Notes under the pieces: model-generated
Databases searched by the model: none
What the model saw: only the letters and a program-made list of their open reading frames with translations
Told to the model about the DNA's origin: nothing
Translations under genes and position numbers: made by a program
Assembly (NCBI GenBank): GCA_015680685.1
Contig: MNCI01002075.1
Span: forward strand, 3,037 to 67,036
Length of the DNA stretch: 64,000 nt
Reading direction: 5' to 3'
From: Gnetum montanum
Lineage: Eukaryota > Streptophyta > Gnetopsida > Gnetales > Gnetaceae
Shown here: positions 1 to 11,699 of the stretch, piece after piece
Layout: each line of letters starts with the position of its first letter
How positions within the stretch are numbered: position 1 is the first letter of the stretch

Positions 1-202
1 TGAAAATACCAAAAAAATCACATACCTCAGACTTGCTTAACCATACACCGTGACACTTACAAGCAAGCCTGGGAAGACAACGAATGATTAACCCCAAGTG
101 TTTCTTGTGGTGTTAAGGCATTTAGTTTGCTGAGTTCGACCGGATCGTGCGTGCACACTCGTATTCATATGGTTGAGTGTAGGGGTACCTCGCCACTCAT
201 CA
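1..202 (+). mobile_element. 3' end of an Athila-like LTR, cut by the window edge
   Basis: This is the last about 200 bases of an LTR of the same family as elements A and B. It carries the conserved U5 stretch with a GTTCGACCGGATCGTG block and the terminal GGGGTACCTCG...CTCATCA. No tRNA-Asp-like primer site follows, so this is the 3' LTR of an element lying to the left, or a solo LTR. It is followed by 15 bases (203-217) and then by element A in the opposite orientation, giving two LTR ends head to head. Confidence 0.8.
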
Positions 203-217
203 ACATTGAAAGAAAAT

Positions 218-1040
218 TGATGAACGATGAGGTACCCCTATGCCCAACCATACGAATACGAGCGTTCACGCACAATCTGGTTGAACTCCAAGGACTAAGT
301 GCGTATGCGTCTTCATAGAACAAGAATGGGTTTTACAATCATTATCTTCCCAAGCTTATTTGTAAGGCACAATTGTATGGTTAAGTAAACCTGAGGTATA
401 TGATTTTTATGCTTTTTATGTTTTATGTTCCCGGTGCTTAAAATGGAGAATGAAATAATTGAGTAACTAATTTAATTTAACTAATCAACTAGGCTCTAAC
501 TAGTCTTAACACCAGCATCCATTCCCACTTGCTAGACACATCTTGAACCAGTGTAACACTACTTGGATTACCAAACGCTAGTTGTTACTAGGTTACCAAG
601 TGTTCCACGTATGCTCAAAGTGGTTGTATTGAGTGTGCTTACTTGTTGAAAATTAATAATTCTATAAAAGTAACTAATTAACTAATGAAAGCATTAAATA
701 ATCATAAATAACATTTAAATGTAATAAATAAGCTATTCAGAATGTTGCAAGGTTTATCACAAAGTTCATCTTTATTTCTGGACACAAGGTGTGCTCAGGT
801 ATACAATGCTTGAATAAAGATTTGTTCACTTTATGACTCCTACTGCAGACACTCAGAAATAATTCTAACTTTGGAAAGGAAAAACTGCAAGAGTTCAGCT
901 AAGGGACTAAGAAAACTAAGTAATGCCCAAATCAAGTGCCCCGGTCTCTTATTTATAGGCAATGAGACAAGTTTCGACATCAGGTGTTCGATATCACTTA
1001 GTGGGCTCTGATATCATGGACCCGATATCACGGCTCATCA
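218..1040 (-). repeat. Element A 3' LTR
   Basis: Begins on the minus strand with TGATGAGCCGTGATATCG and ends at 218 with ...CATCA, so the TG...CA ends are intact. It pairs with 8403-9224 almost base for base over about 823 bp. GATATC units at 990, 1010 and 1024 form the U3 array, with a TATAAATA-type box downstream on the minus strand near 950-960. The inner edge abuts the polypurine tract at 1041. Confidence 0.92.
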
Positions 1041-1058
1041 TACACCCACGACTAAATG
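1041..1058 (-). other. Element A polypurine tract
   Basis: On the minus strand the sequence before the 3' LTR is CATTTAGTCGTGGGTGTA, the decayed form of the TTAGT-GTGGGGGTA tract seen intact in element G at 56076-56088. This would prime plus-strand synthesis. Confidence 0.75.
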
Positions 1059-3109
1059 AAAACTCATCCTCGAGTTCCTTAAAAAATATTGGGAAGGTAT
1101 GGGATTATTGACTATACAACAATCTAATAGTGACATGGAATGAAAAACTTACATGCCCAATGAACGGATTGACAAACATATTACAACATTGATGTTCATA
1201 GCCATTGTGGTGAACATTGTACGTAGATGACATCCAGACCTTCATTTGATAGCTTGGAGAGAGAGAGAGAGAGAAAAAAGAAAATGAGGCGCATTGCTGC
1301 CAATGTCAAAATTGTGCACACCATTGTTCATCCATGGCCATATGATGAAGTGTGTTTCTTGCATAACTGTTCTAGCTCGAGTCAATCTTGAGTTCTCTCT
1401 CCCAGTCCATTGTTTGTATAATCGCCATCTGCACATACAACACAATCACGAATTAGAAAAGATAGATAAGACATAATGTAGCTGATACCTTGCCTCGATA
1501 TGAAGCACCTTGGCTAGGTTGTGGGTATGGCCGATACTGGGTTAGAGGTCTATAGTAGATAAATGCCCAGGGTGTAGGGGTGAGATAAGTAATAGAATGA
1601 AAAAATTTGAAACAGGGTGCCCACGACTAAGAGTAAACCTCTGGTAGCAATAGAATAGAAAACAAAAAACAAGGAAGATTATAGGAAGAAGAACAGTGAA
1701 GCCAATAAAACAAAAATGGATGTCGTGGATGGGGTGAAATGGCAAATGGTTGATTGCAGGAAATGTTTACGGGAAAAAATGTAATAATTGCACCATAAAG
1801 GAATGCTAGTGGATCCTCCTCGAAGTAGGCTCATGCCCCTTATGCCATGAAAAACCCACAAACCAAAGAGTTCTGAGGCTTTAGGAATGACATATGGAAA
1901 CAATGGTTAAGAACTTACCTGCAAGACTTTACCAAAGAATAACAATGCGTTAACTAAGATATAGACTAATCATAAAATTGGCAATGAGGTGGACTATTGA
2001 AAGTAATATGGAAAGAGTGGAGAGAATGGAATGGAATCCCAGAATTAAGGTTGTGTAGAGTTCGTTGTGTAGTATGCCATTAAGGTGACTTAATAAAATT
2101 TGGTCCAAATCCAGATTAAAACTAACCACATCCATCAACCTTGCATCAAGACACTTGACTAATCCATCCTCCTGAGGTAGTAAGAATGCTTCTACAAAGC
2201 AACCACCATTCCAAAAAGCAAGGAATAAAGAAATAGGAAGTGAGGGAGGGCCTTAGTTAGAGAGAACCTTTAGGCATGGGTAACATATCTTTCCAGTGCC
2301 ATAACCAGTGCTTGTAGCCCATTTTCCTTTATTATGTCTAAGGGGTGTGCTTTGAATTCTCACCAGTTTTGTTTATTTTTTTATATTATTTTTTTGTGAG
2401 AACCACATCATGCAAAGACTTATTTGATTCAGACAACTTCTTGATATATTAACTAATAGCAGAATGGTAGAAGACTTTATGAAAAACATCCAAGTACCCA
2501 AGAGAATAGCTAGCACAATTGCATCGAATCCCCTTGAGGTCACACCCTTTTTCATCCATTTGAGTCTTTCCTCAGTTTGAAGAATACTAAGCCACCAATT
2601 CATTAATAAGTTTACTTAGAAAAGGGGACAACACATTTCCAAAACAAAGGGAGACCATAGAGTTGAATGGATGAATAGATGACATGAACTCATTGCCTGT
2701 TTTATCAAAAGAAACCATATCTTAGCATCAACATTAAAAGTCAAAGGTAAAAACCAAACATTAGCAACCAACACCATTATAGTCCAACCCACTATCATGA
2801 GCACTTATTATGTGACAACTGAAAATAATTCAAACAAAAATGTAACAGAGAAAGAAATAGTAAAAATATTAATGATGGTGTAAAATAAAAACAAGTAAAG
2901 ATGAAAAATGTGTAAAACAAAAATATGTATAAAAAAAAGACAAAGGAAACTGAGTGCTTAGAATGGTTAGCATTGGTGGCCATCTCCTCCACAACTAAGT
3001 TGGAAGGAGGAGATATGAAATAATGAGCAAGGTTGTCCATTAATAGAGGTAGTGTTAGTACTGGCCATTTTATGTTAATGGAAAGGTTTGGTTTGCTAGA
3101 TGTTGACTA
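1059..3109 (-). other. Element A post-integrase non-coding region
   Basis: About 2 kb with no supported gene. It aligns in order with the same region of B, C and G. Landmarks on the minus strand: a polypurine-like AACTTAGTTGTGGAGGAG at about 3006-2986; an AT-rich stretch; one copy of the GCATG-TGTGGTTCTCAC...GAATTCAAAGCACACC hairpin unit (about 2423-2343); a splice-acceptor-like TGTGCAG followed by ATG at 1428; and a conserved patch 1290-1370. A GA dinucleotide run lies at 1255-1275. Confidence 0.7.
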
Positions 3110-4260
3110 ATAATTTCCTACCTAGGCTTTTAGGTTTATAGATCATCATGACCCTTGAAGGAAAAGTTTCATGAATAATATAAGGTCCTTCCCACAGTGT
3201 TTGAAATTTAGTTCATTGTGGCACATGTGCAGGATTCTAATAAAGATCCTTATCTCCTGGTTGGTATGTAAATTTCCTAATTATTAGGTCATGACATTGC
3301 TTGTTGAAGGCATTGTGCAATTCATTAGATGATAGGGAGGCTAATCAATTTTTATCTAGCAAGTTAAGGTTCATTAACCATTCTTTCTATGTTAGACTGA
3401 GGTTAAGGTTGAGGTCACATGTTGTAGATAGTGTATGAAGCTCAGCTTGGATAGGAAGTATTGGAAGTTTACTGTACACTAACTCGTAGGGAAAATAGCT
3501 TATAGGGAGTTTCCACATGGAGCAGTAAGCCCAAAGAGAATCATTCAGTTTGGTGCTCTAGTCTCGCCTATATTTGCTAATGGTTTGTGTCAATATTCTT
3601 GTGATATCCCTATTGGTGACTTTATCTTGATCATTCTCTTGAGGATGATATGGTGTAGTCAGCTTATGCTCAACTCCTAAGCATTGCATCAACTTTCAAA
3701 AAGTCGCACCTGTAAAATGTGTACCATTATGAAAAATAAGTGCATGAGGCACACCAAACATATTTACAATTTTTTGTTGAACAAATCATGCAGAAATAGA
3801 TGATGTATAGTTCGTAATAGTGACTACTTCTATCCACTTTGTAAAATAGTCAATAGCAACAACAATGTATGCTTTTCCATTGGAGATCGGTGTAATAGAC
3901 CCCATAAAATCAATTCCCCATATGTCAAAGGGTCCTAAGGTTTGAATCCATTGTTGTGGACCCTTCATCCTAGCATCCATTCACCCATCATGTTGGTAGT
4001 GCTCACAAGATTGGACGAAATGATGAGTGTCCTGGAACAATATAGGTCAATAATATCCTGCAAGCAAGATTTTAATGGTTATTTGTCTTTTATCATAATG
4101 ACCCCCACAAGGGCCCTCATGAGCATCTTAGAGAACTTGTAATTGATCTATATCAGGAACACACCATCAGACCAAGCCATCGAAACATACGTTATAAAGA
4201 TGTCTGTTGATTTCCATGAAATATTTGGCTTAGTGAAGAAGCTGTTATTTCTTTTTAATG
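3110..4260 (-). pseudogene. Element A integrase (broken)
   Basis: Retroviral-type integrase, with the order zinc-binding region (4200-4010), catalytic core and C-terminal region. The first catalytic Asp is in WGIDFMGS near 3905. The second sits in a HNGTHF stretch where Asp is replaced by His, and the Glu region reads DKVTNRD instead of AEVTNRE, so two of three catalytic residues are lost. The C-terminal part (KFQTLWEGPY-like, near 3190) matches G. No chromodomain follows. Confidence 0.8.
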
Positions 4261-4280
4261 TCTAGCCCTTGTGGTGTTTC

Positions 4281-5653
4281 TTATGTGAGGAGATAGGTAA
4301 GAATGGTACTATACCAATTTGTAGCTATGGTTAATTGATTTTTTATTACACCTGCAAAGAGGAGTTCATCAAGGAAATGGTCAAAAATTGGATATTTTTC
4401 CTCTTTGTTGTCCCATCGTAACTGAGATAAATGATCAGCAACAACATTCTCGGTGCCTTTACTATCGATCATCATAAGATCAAACTCTTGTAACATCATG
4501 AACCATTGTATGATCCAAGGGCTCACCATTGGTTTATTCATTAGGAACCGAATTGCACTATGATCCATGTGTACAAATATCTTATAGTCCAATACATAGT
4601 GCCTAAATTTTTCTATTGCAAACAACACAACCATTAACTCTTTTTTGTTGTTGCGGTGTAGTTGAGTTGTGCACCAACAATACTCCGACTTGCACAGTGA
4701 ATGTAATAAGGCCATTTTTGGTCATCTAACTGTGTAAGTATAGCTCTTAAAGAAAAATTGGACATGTCTGTCATTATATGGAATGGTCTAGACTAGTCAA
4801 GAGCTTGTAGAATGGGTGTTTCTACGAGCTTCTGTATCAAGGTTTGGAAAACTAGCTTACATTCCGTGGTCCATTTAAAGGGTACATCCTTCTTCATTAA
4901 TGCTACCAATGATTTTGCAAACTTTAAAAAGTTCTCAATGAAGTGTCTATGATAGCCAATATGTCCAAGGAATGATTGGATATCTTTTACAGTTTCAGGT
5001 TGACAAGTGATTCCTTGGATGACTTTAATCTTTTCAGGATCTACCTCTATCCTTGTTTGTGAAATCTTATGCCCTAATACAATATCCTATTGGACCATTA
5101 AATGGCTTTTTTGCCAATTGAGACTTAAGTTGGTCTCAACACATTGTTTCAATACTTGCTCCAATCAGTGCAATGCTTGCTCAAAGTCTACTTCAAAGGT
5201 GGAGAAATCGTCCATAAAGACCTCCACACCATTTCCTATTTTCTATTGAAATATACTTAGAACCAAATGTTGAAACTTTGCTGGGGAATTGTATAAGCCA
5301 AACGACATTTGCTTATATGCAAATGTCCCCTAAGGACTTGTGAATGTAGTCTTGGCTTGATCTTTTGGTGCTATTTGAATTTGATTATACCCACTGTAAC
5401 CATTCAAAAAACTATAATAACAATGACTTACAATGGTATCTAATAATTGATCCACGAATGACAATGGAAAATGGTCTTTAAATGTTTCCATGTTCAGTAG
5501 CCTAAAGTCTATACACACCCTCCATTTACATTCCTTCTTAGGCACAATGACTAATGGGCTAACCCATTCATTGTCAATAATGGGGTAGATGAACTCAACT
5601 TTTAGAAGTTGTTCAATTTCTTCTTTAACCACTTGCTTAAGCTTTGGGTTCAA
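4281..5653 (-). pseudogene. Element A reverse transcriptase and RNase H (broken)
   Basis: RT begins with a NPKLKQVVKEEI stretch at 5653. It contains WVSPLVIVPKK, WRVCIDFRLLN, the NGYSGYNQIQI block, FMDDFST (the YxDD-type catalytic motif, near 5205-5230) and a decayed thumb with GHxGYYRHF-like sequence near 4930. RNase H follows, with KKELMVVLFAIEKFRHYV, VHMDHSAIRFLMN and GTENVVADHLSQL near 4690-4410. Frame breaks separate the parts. The catalytic FMDD is kept, but the reading frame is not. Confidence 0.85.
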
Positions 5654-6149
5654 TCACCTTTGCGGTTGTCATCAAAGCTTCATGGAGGGGTTAGTGTAAA
5701 TTCTATGTTCGCTTATCCTAGGATCTATTCCAGTTAATTTAGGATATGACCAGGTAAAGGCTTTCAACCAATTGTTTACCATTTTTAGCAGTTTTATTTC
5801 TGTTGAGGAGCGAGCTTAGCATTGATGATTACTGATTTTCCATTGTTAAGAAATGTGTACTCCATATCAGTGGGCAAAAATTTTAACTTAAGGGGCTCTT
5901 GCTTAAACTCATCAGGAATTTCTAACTTCCCCTAGTTGATATTTTTGATGTTAGTACTTGAAAGTTGGTGATGGACTTGCTCTAATGTATCTATGCTATT
6001 AATGTAGGCACAAGATAAGCTCTTAGTTGGTTCCATGTATAGAGTTGAGTTGCTCTCTCGGTTAGCTGTTATCCACTGGGTGCCTTCCTATCTTGTGGCT
6101 GCTGCATATAGGCATCTTTGTATGTCAGTTATTTCTGCACACTAGTTGC

Positions 6150-6371
6150 ATGCAGGTAATGTTAAGCGTTGTACAAACTAGGCTTTCTGCACGCAGTTGC
6201 ACCTTGTGTCACTGTATGCGATGCATGGAAATTTCTTCTTCTCAATCTTTCCAAACATATTTTCTTTTGATATTTATAGGGAAAGATTATGTATTCCTAG
6301 GTGTGCATCAATTGTGCTTAGCCATGCTCTTGCCATAATGATTGGGAAATCCCCCTTATAGTTGTTGACTT
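6150..6371 (-). pseudogene. Element A protease remnant
   Basis: Only the C-terminal third of the protease is present, with a VNNYKGDFPIIMARAWLST stretch that matches the flap-to-end part of B (near 32797) and G (near 47763). The catalytic LLD motif and everything between gag's CCPVV and VNNYKG, about 0.9 kb in B, is missing. The join lies at a short shared GTG-TTCA sequence, so an illegitimate deletion is likely. The tail PCIAY...CNCVQ near 6190-6240 is conserved in B and G. Confidence 0.8.
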
Positions 6372-8256
6372 GAACCACTGGGCAACATCCTTTAAGATGG
6401 TCATATTAGCATATCTCACATCCACCATCATTTTTTGTGTCTGAATCCACAACCACTTCAATGACGAAAACTTTGTCCTTACCCTTATTAAGTGCATATT
6501 CAGCTTCTTTCTTTTTCCTTCTCTCTTGGTCACTACTTTGTTCTCTAGACTTTTCTACTATTTTTAGAACGGTTTGAAATTTATCATCTAGGGAGTTCTT
6601 CATTTGATCTACCTTTGCCGATACTTCTGATGCAAATTTTTGAATGGGAAAAGTCTTTATACTCACCATCTCTTCAAGTGGTGACTCTTATTCATCTTCA
6701 CAAAATATAACTTCCTTCTTTTAGAGGGAAGGATCTTTGTTGTATTCCTTCGCACTTTCTCTTTTCCTTAACTCACCTTCCTCCTTGGCAACTTGCTCTA
6801 AAAATCTTTATATTTGATGGGCCCTGAGCTCAGATAGCCTTCCTTGGGCATACGTCCCAAGGGTTCTTTACGTTTCATAGCTAAGCCCATCTACAAGATG
6901 GTGTAGTTGTTCCTTTTGTGAGTAACCATGGTTGGGGCAACAATGTAATAATGCATAATATTGGCCCATGACAGCATCCAAGGGTTTGTGTCCTCCTTGT
7001 TTCCATCCTTGGATTTGCTTATGTACGTTGGATACTCGGGAGTACGTTTGATACTTATTGTTGAATAGCTCTAACATGGTACTCCATCAACAAATGGATT
7101 ATGGTTCTAAGGACTAGTACGAGATTTCCACTTTCTTGATCAGTGTCTGTGGAAATAACTTTAGTTTTTGCCACTTTTTTTCTATATTTTGTGAGGCACA
7201 TGCATCATGAAATGCTTGTAGATGGTTTTCAGGATCAGCATTGTATCCCCCTTCAAATAATGGGATGTTGTTCATGTCTAGTTTTTTGATCCTACTATCC
7301 TTATGGTGCCCTATTGGAATCCTAAAGGCCTTTGTTATATCTAACATACTTCAGGTTGTGAGTAGGGGTTCATCATTATCGTATTATCTATGGTGTTTGT
7401 GATGCCTAGGCTATTCCCTACTCTCCCTTCTTTCATGATGTGTCTCTCTGGAATACCCTTGTCCCCTTTCTCGACTATTTTATCTATGATCTCTATTTTT
7501 CCTACCATTATCGTCAGGGTCTTTTCCTTTGTGATTGCATTCAGATCTTGAAGGAGAGGAGGAAGGAGATGATGAAGGTGAAGAGGAAGGAGGACTGGCA
7601 TCATGATAATGCTTGCTACCTTCTCTTTAGTGTTTGCAGCCTTGGTCATGGTTATGATTAGAGTATCCATATTTGTCATGTGTTCGTGTTCCTTTTTTGG
7701 ACCCTTTGTGTCCGTCGATACCAGAATCCAAGTTATGGATAGTTAAGTGAAGATTCTAATACACAACCCCTTGATCAAAGTCAATGAGAGGAACATCGTT
7801 TTGGGGGAAGCCTCTTGAGGTAGGTTCACCACCCTCAATTTCACTTAGAACATACAAGACATCCTGAGATCACTTCCCTTTTATGCATTTGTAATGTCTC
7901 TCCTGTTGTAGGTCCCTTTGAAATTATGCCTTCATGGGTCGATACTCTTTTGAGTCATGTTCATGCATTATGTATTTTTCATGTAAGTGCTGCATACCAA
8001 TTCATGTAAGAGCACGAAGAAGCATGCTTGGGATTGAGCGATCGGGAGGTAACACTATGTTACCTTCTAAATCACGCCATTTTAATTATTCATCCTGCTG
8101 GAGGATAAAGGTAATGTTTGGTACATACTCATCAGGATGAGCATATACCAAGAGAAACTATTGGGGCACTGGCAGATCATCATGTGTACTCCACCTCTGA
8201 TTATTCATTGTGTTAGACCTAGGTGGTGAAGCACTCTCATAAGAAGAAGGAGACAT
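6372..8256 (-). pseudogene. gag: Element A gag (broken)
   Basis: Structural polyprotein of an Athila-like element. The start is taken at the ATG at 8256 because B, C, D and G each have an ATG-TCT at the same place (the MSPSSYES start in B). The retrotransposon gag core reads FEGGYNADPENHLQAFHDAC near 7270-7190, followed by LFNNKYQTYSRV and a helical region. The C-terminal part carries IQKFASEVSAKVDQM and ends in a C-rich CEIC motif near 6406. No CCHC knuckle is seen. Stops and frame changes interrupt it at several places. The distal end runs directly into protease sequence because of a deletion. Confidence 0.85.
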
Positions 8257-8383
8257 GACTGATTACTTAGTGTGCACTACTTTTCTCTTCTCCTTTTCTG
8301 ATGATTTTAAGATAATTAACCCCAAGGGTTCATTCCAATGATGGGAGGATTCATAAGTTCTAATTAGCACACAAAAAAGAAAG

Positions 8384-8401
8384 TCCCTGGCAATGGTGCC
8401 A
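8384..8401 (-). other. Element A primer-binding site (tRNA-Asp-like)
   Basis: On the minus strand reads TGGCACCATTGCCAGGGA, one base from the LTR. The plant tRNA-Asp 3' end would pair with TGGCGCCGTTGCCGGGGA; the three differences are all transitions. The same site occurs in the other Athila-like copies in the window. Confidence 0.85.
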
Positions 8402-8402
8402 A

Positions 8403-9224
8403 TGATGAGCAGGAAGGTATCCCTATGCCCAACCATACGAATATGAGTGTTCACGTGCGATCCGGTCAAACTCCAAGGACTAAGTGCTTATGTGCCTTCA
8501 CAAAACAAGAATGGGTTATGTAGTTGTTATCTTCCCAATATTACTTGTAAGGCACAATTATATGATTAAGTAAACTTGAGGTATATGATTTTTATGATTT
8601 TTATGTTTTATGTTCCTAGTGCTTAAAATTGAGAATGAAATAATTGAGTAACTAATTTAATTTAACTAATCAACTAGGCTTTAACTAGTCCTAACACCAG
8701 CATCCATTTCCACTTGCCAGACACATCCTGAACTAGTGTAACACTATTGGAATTACCAAATGTTAGTCGTTACTAAGTTACCAAGTGTTCTACGTATGCT
8801 CGAAGTGATCGTATCAAGTGTTCTTACTTGTTGAAAATTAATAATTCTATAAAACAACCACTTAACTAATGAAAGCATTAAATAACTATAAATAACATTT
8901 AAATGCAATAAATAAGCTATTCAGAATGTTGCAAGGTTTATCACAAAGTTCATCTTTATTTCTAGACACAAGGTGTGCTCAGGTACACAATGCTCAAATA
9001 AAGATCCGTTCACTTTATGACTCCTACTGTGGATACTTAGAAATAATTCTAACTCTAGGAAGGGAAAATTGTAAGAGTTCGGCTAAGGGACTAAGAAAAC
9101 TAACTAATGCCCAAACCAAGTGCCTTGGTCTCTTATTTATAGGCAACAAGATAGGTTCCGACATCAAGTGTCCGATATCACTTGGCGGGCTCCGATATCG
9201 TGAACCCCATATCACGGCTCATCA
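8403..9224 (-). repeat. Element A 5' LTR
   Basis: Copy of 218-1040, 822 bp. On the minus strand it starts TGATGAGCCGTGATATGG and ends ...CCTGCTCATCA at 8403, one base before the primer-binding site. GATATC-type units lie at 9174, 9194 and 9208. Differences from the other LTR are scattered and mostly transitions, so the insertion is old. Confidence 0.92.
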
Positions 9225-9727
9225 GAAATGCATTTGACTTGCAGTTATGTATCTCTTTAATTTATGATGAAGAATGGCATTCCTGAGAAATGAAATTGAT
9301 TAATTTGAAATATTAACATAACATATGATCTATTTTATCAATTACTAAATTCTAGCTCATCAATAAGATTTGTGACTCTTTTAAATTTTTATGCAAATGT
9401 GTGACATTATTCTGCAAACTTTTAATGCAATATCAATGTGATTTTTAAGTTTTTAACTCTATCAAGGTTTATATATCCTTTTTCTCATAGTCACTAGATA
9501 AAATAAGAAATTGGTCTAGTAGCGTCTAGTACCTACTTGTCTCCCTAAATTTATTTGAACCCTTCTTCAAGACTTGTATTGTTAACTAAGAGCGCAAGTT
9601 GTTGTTAGAAAAGTATAATGAAGCATAAATTTAAGAAAATCTTAATTTAGAACGAGATTATTTGAGAATGTTGAAACAAACAAAGATTTATCTCTTCCTA
9701 GAGGTGAATGAAAAAAAAGAAACTCAT
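9225..9727. other. AT-rich sequence, nothing recognised
   Basis: Unique-looking AT-rich DNA right of element A, without an ORF or repeat I can name. It leads into the LINE-type tail at 9728. Confidence 0.5.
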
Positions 9728-9783
9728 GTAGTCAACCCCATTTTGTTTGGATAATGCTAGGATGATGATGATGATGATGATTA
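9728..9783 (+). mobile_element. 3' tail of an RTE-type LINE (fragment)
   Basis: The sequence GTAGTCAACCCCATTTTGT followed by TTGGATAATGCTAGG and a run of about seven GAT units matches the usual ending of plant RTE non-LTR elements and their SINEs: a CCGACCCCA-TTAGTTGGGATAAGGCT core and a trinucleotide tail. No reverse transcriptase is seen upstream, so this is a 5'-truncated copy or a SINE that borrowed the tail. Assignment is from memory of that consensus. Confidence 0.5.
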
Positions 9784-9960
9784 TATGAGAATGTTTGCCT
9801 AAGTATTATAACTTGGAACAACTTAGAAGTACTATATTAAAGTTCATTATTACCTCACAAATGATAACTACATGAATTTATTTTTTAAATATTACTTAGA
9901 TAAATAAAATATATACTCTTCAAGGATAGTGAGTGCATAAGCTTTGACACCAGTGTCTCA

Positions 9961-10032
9961 ACCTTAACAAAATGGGTAGAAAGTTTTTCTTGTGATTAGT
10001 AGAATCAAGGTTCAAGTCTACCTATAACATAG
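9961..10032 (+). other. tRNA-like sequence with B box (possible SINE head)
   Basis: GGTTCAAGTCT at 10009-10019 is a good pol III B box. About 40 bases upstream is an A-box-like AACAAAATGGGTAGAAAG. A TTCTTGTGATTAG segment between them resembles the anticodon region of the tRNA-like sequence at 10129-10199 on the other strand. Stems are poor, so this is at most a decayed tRNA-derived SINE or tRNA pseudogene. Confidence 0.3.
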
Positions 10033-10128
10033 AAGGACTTATTTTATATCATAAATTGTGCCAAATCACTCAAATTTTTCAAATGATTCATCATTACTAG
10101 AGACCACGATGTGAAAGAATAAGATGAT

Positions 10129-10199
10129 GCCTCCACATAAGATTGAACTATAGACCTCTAATTTACAAGAAGGATGCTATACCACTAAGTTATAGAAGG
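10129..10199 (-). pseudogene. tRNA-like pseudogene (anticodon TGT)
   Basis: A 71-base minus-strand segment folds on the tRNA plan: acceptor CCTTCTA with TGGAGGC (6 of 7 pairs counting G-T), a D arm around AGTGGTA, an anticodon loop CTTGTAA and a TTCAATC loop closed by five pairs (TATAG/TTATG). The D and anticodon stems are badly mismatched, so it is not a working tRNA gene. The TGT anticodon would be threonine. It could be an organellar-type tRNA copy or the head of a tRNA-derived SINE. Confidence 0.5.
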
Positions 10200-11699
10200 G
10201 GTCAAGGATGGTATTGCATAGCCATGGAGGATCATAGATGGCTTGGCTCTTATAAAAATTCATTCTGATTTGATGCATGGCAATGATAATGAAACTTATG
10301 CAAATAAATTTTGTGAAACTTATTATTTTATTTAATTAGAAAATGAAATACACAATATTATCATAAGATGTTAATTTCTATTAGAATACATTGATTTGAT
10401 CTTGCTATGAAAGTGATGTAGTGGTTGTAAGATTTTGTTTCAAAGATCCTCGCAAGAGACATACACTTAAGCTAGATGAAATGCAATAGATACAATAAAA
10501 AAATAATTTCCAAATGCTACATTGATGATTTAGACTACATTAAATTTATCAATTTTTGAAAGAAGAGTAAAAAATTAACATTTCTTAATAATTAAATTTT
10601 CAATGTATAATATAAAAATTAATTAGATTTTCTTGGTTCATGACATTTTTAAAATAGTCTTCGCAACCCAAGACACTCACACAAGAATGTTAAGTAACAT
10701 ATAACAATTCTCATATTTTTTTTAAAATAAATTTTACAATAAAGCAACAAGAGCTGTAGAACTTTAGGTAACCAATTTACATAAAGCCCTAGCTAGCATT
10801 TGCCCTAATATTCTGTCACGTGCTACCATGACAGAGCTATGATAAGGCATCCTTCATCATATATTTCCTTTACTGTTTCTTCTCTCCATTTGTTTTATCA
10901 TTAATAATTTAGCATATTTTTCTAATTTAATACAATTTTATTAAGCATTCATTCTCAATGCATTATTTAATATTTTTGAAACTTATAAGGTAATTATATG
11001 AAGGTTTGGTCACATTACTTACCGCTGCATGTGTTCAGTTATAGATTTATTATTTTAACTATGCATTTTAAGAGTTCAAATGATGGAGCATTTATCATTT
11101 GAAATTAAAAAAATTATGAAGACAATTATTATTAGTGATAGTTGGGTGTTTCACATGCTTTTAGTAACATAGGATGTTCAATTGAAAATGCAATACTGAA
11201 GCAATATATAACATTCTTCTAATCTTTTTCAATATATTGTACAATAGGTTTTTATTTAAAGCAATATTTTAAGGAAATTGCTTATTTTGGAATTATTAAG
11301 GTTGTAGTTCATTCTTAATCTTTTTAGGTTTGTAAAATTGTGAATTTTTTGTTTACATTTGTGATGTAATATAATTATTTGAGGAATCAACTCACAAAGT
11401 AAAGTTTTGAAAAGACATGTGATAGCTTAAGAAGGGTTGCAACGGTTCATGAACTAATTTATTTGTGAAATCATTATTTTTTTGTTTTGTACCAATGTGG
11501 AGTAAGAAGAAGAAAAAAAGTTGGGCTAGAAAGCAAGAAGAGGACTCATGAAGATGAGCAGTGTTTACACCAATTTTGTAAATACTGTATTTTTATCCTA
11601 TATTTTATATCAAGCATTTTTTGAGTAAAGTAAAATTTTTAAAGTATTATTCTTGGCATATTTTTTTTATATTAGCCTCACGAGGCATGAAGCAAAACT
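10200..11699. other. AT-rich sequence, nothing recognised
   Basis: About 1.5 kb of low-complexity-tending AT-rich DNA with frequent stops in all frames. I see no gene, LTR end or tandem array here. Confidence 0.5.

Larger units (their letters stand above)
218..9224 (-). mobile_element. Element A: Athila-like Ty3/gypsy retrotransposon, full length, inactive
   Basis: A complete LTR retrotransposon on the minus strand: 5' LTR at 8403-9224, PBS, gag, a protease remnant, RT-RNase H, integrase, about 2 kb of non-coding sequence, PPT and 3' LTR at 218-1040. Flanking bases are AAAAT (213-217) and GAAAT (9225-9229), four of five matching, as expected of an old 5-bp target duplication. The order protease-RT-RNase H-integrase without a chromodomain, the FLNGYSGYNQIQI stretch in RT and the tRNA-Asp-like PBS are what is known of Athila elements. 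All genes contain stops, and the protease active site is deleted. Closest relative in the window is element B. Confidence 0.92.

Noticed and set aside
1255-1275. GA-rich run as a polypurine tract of element A
   Set aside because: It is a simple GA/CT microsatellite 200 bp from the LTR, also found as CT in B at 37925. The real PPT abuts the LTR at 1041.
7341-7679. 112-codon frame with PLHLHHLLPPLLQD in element A (and 30363-30779 in B)
   Set aside because: Alternative frame of the gag Ser/His-rich segment. The gag frame gives the sequence conserved with G and D.
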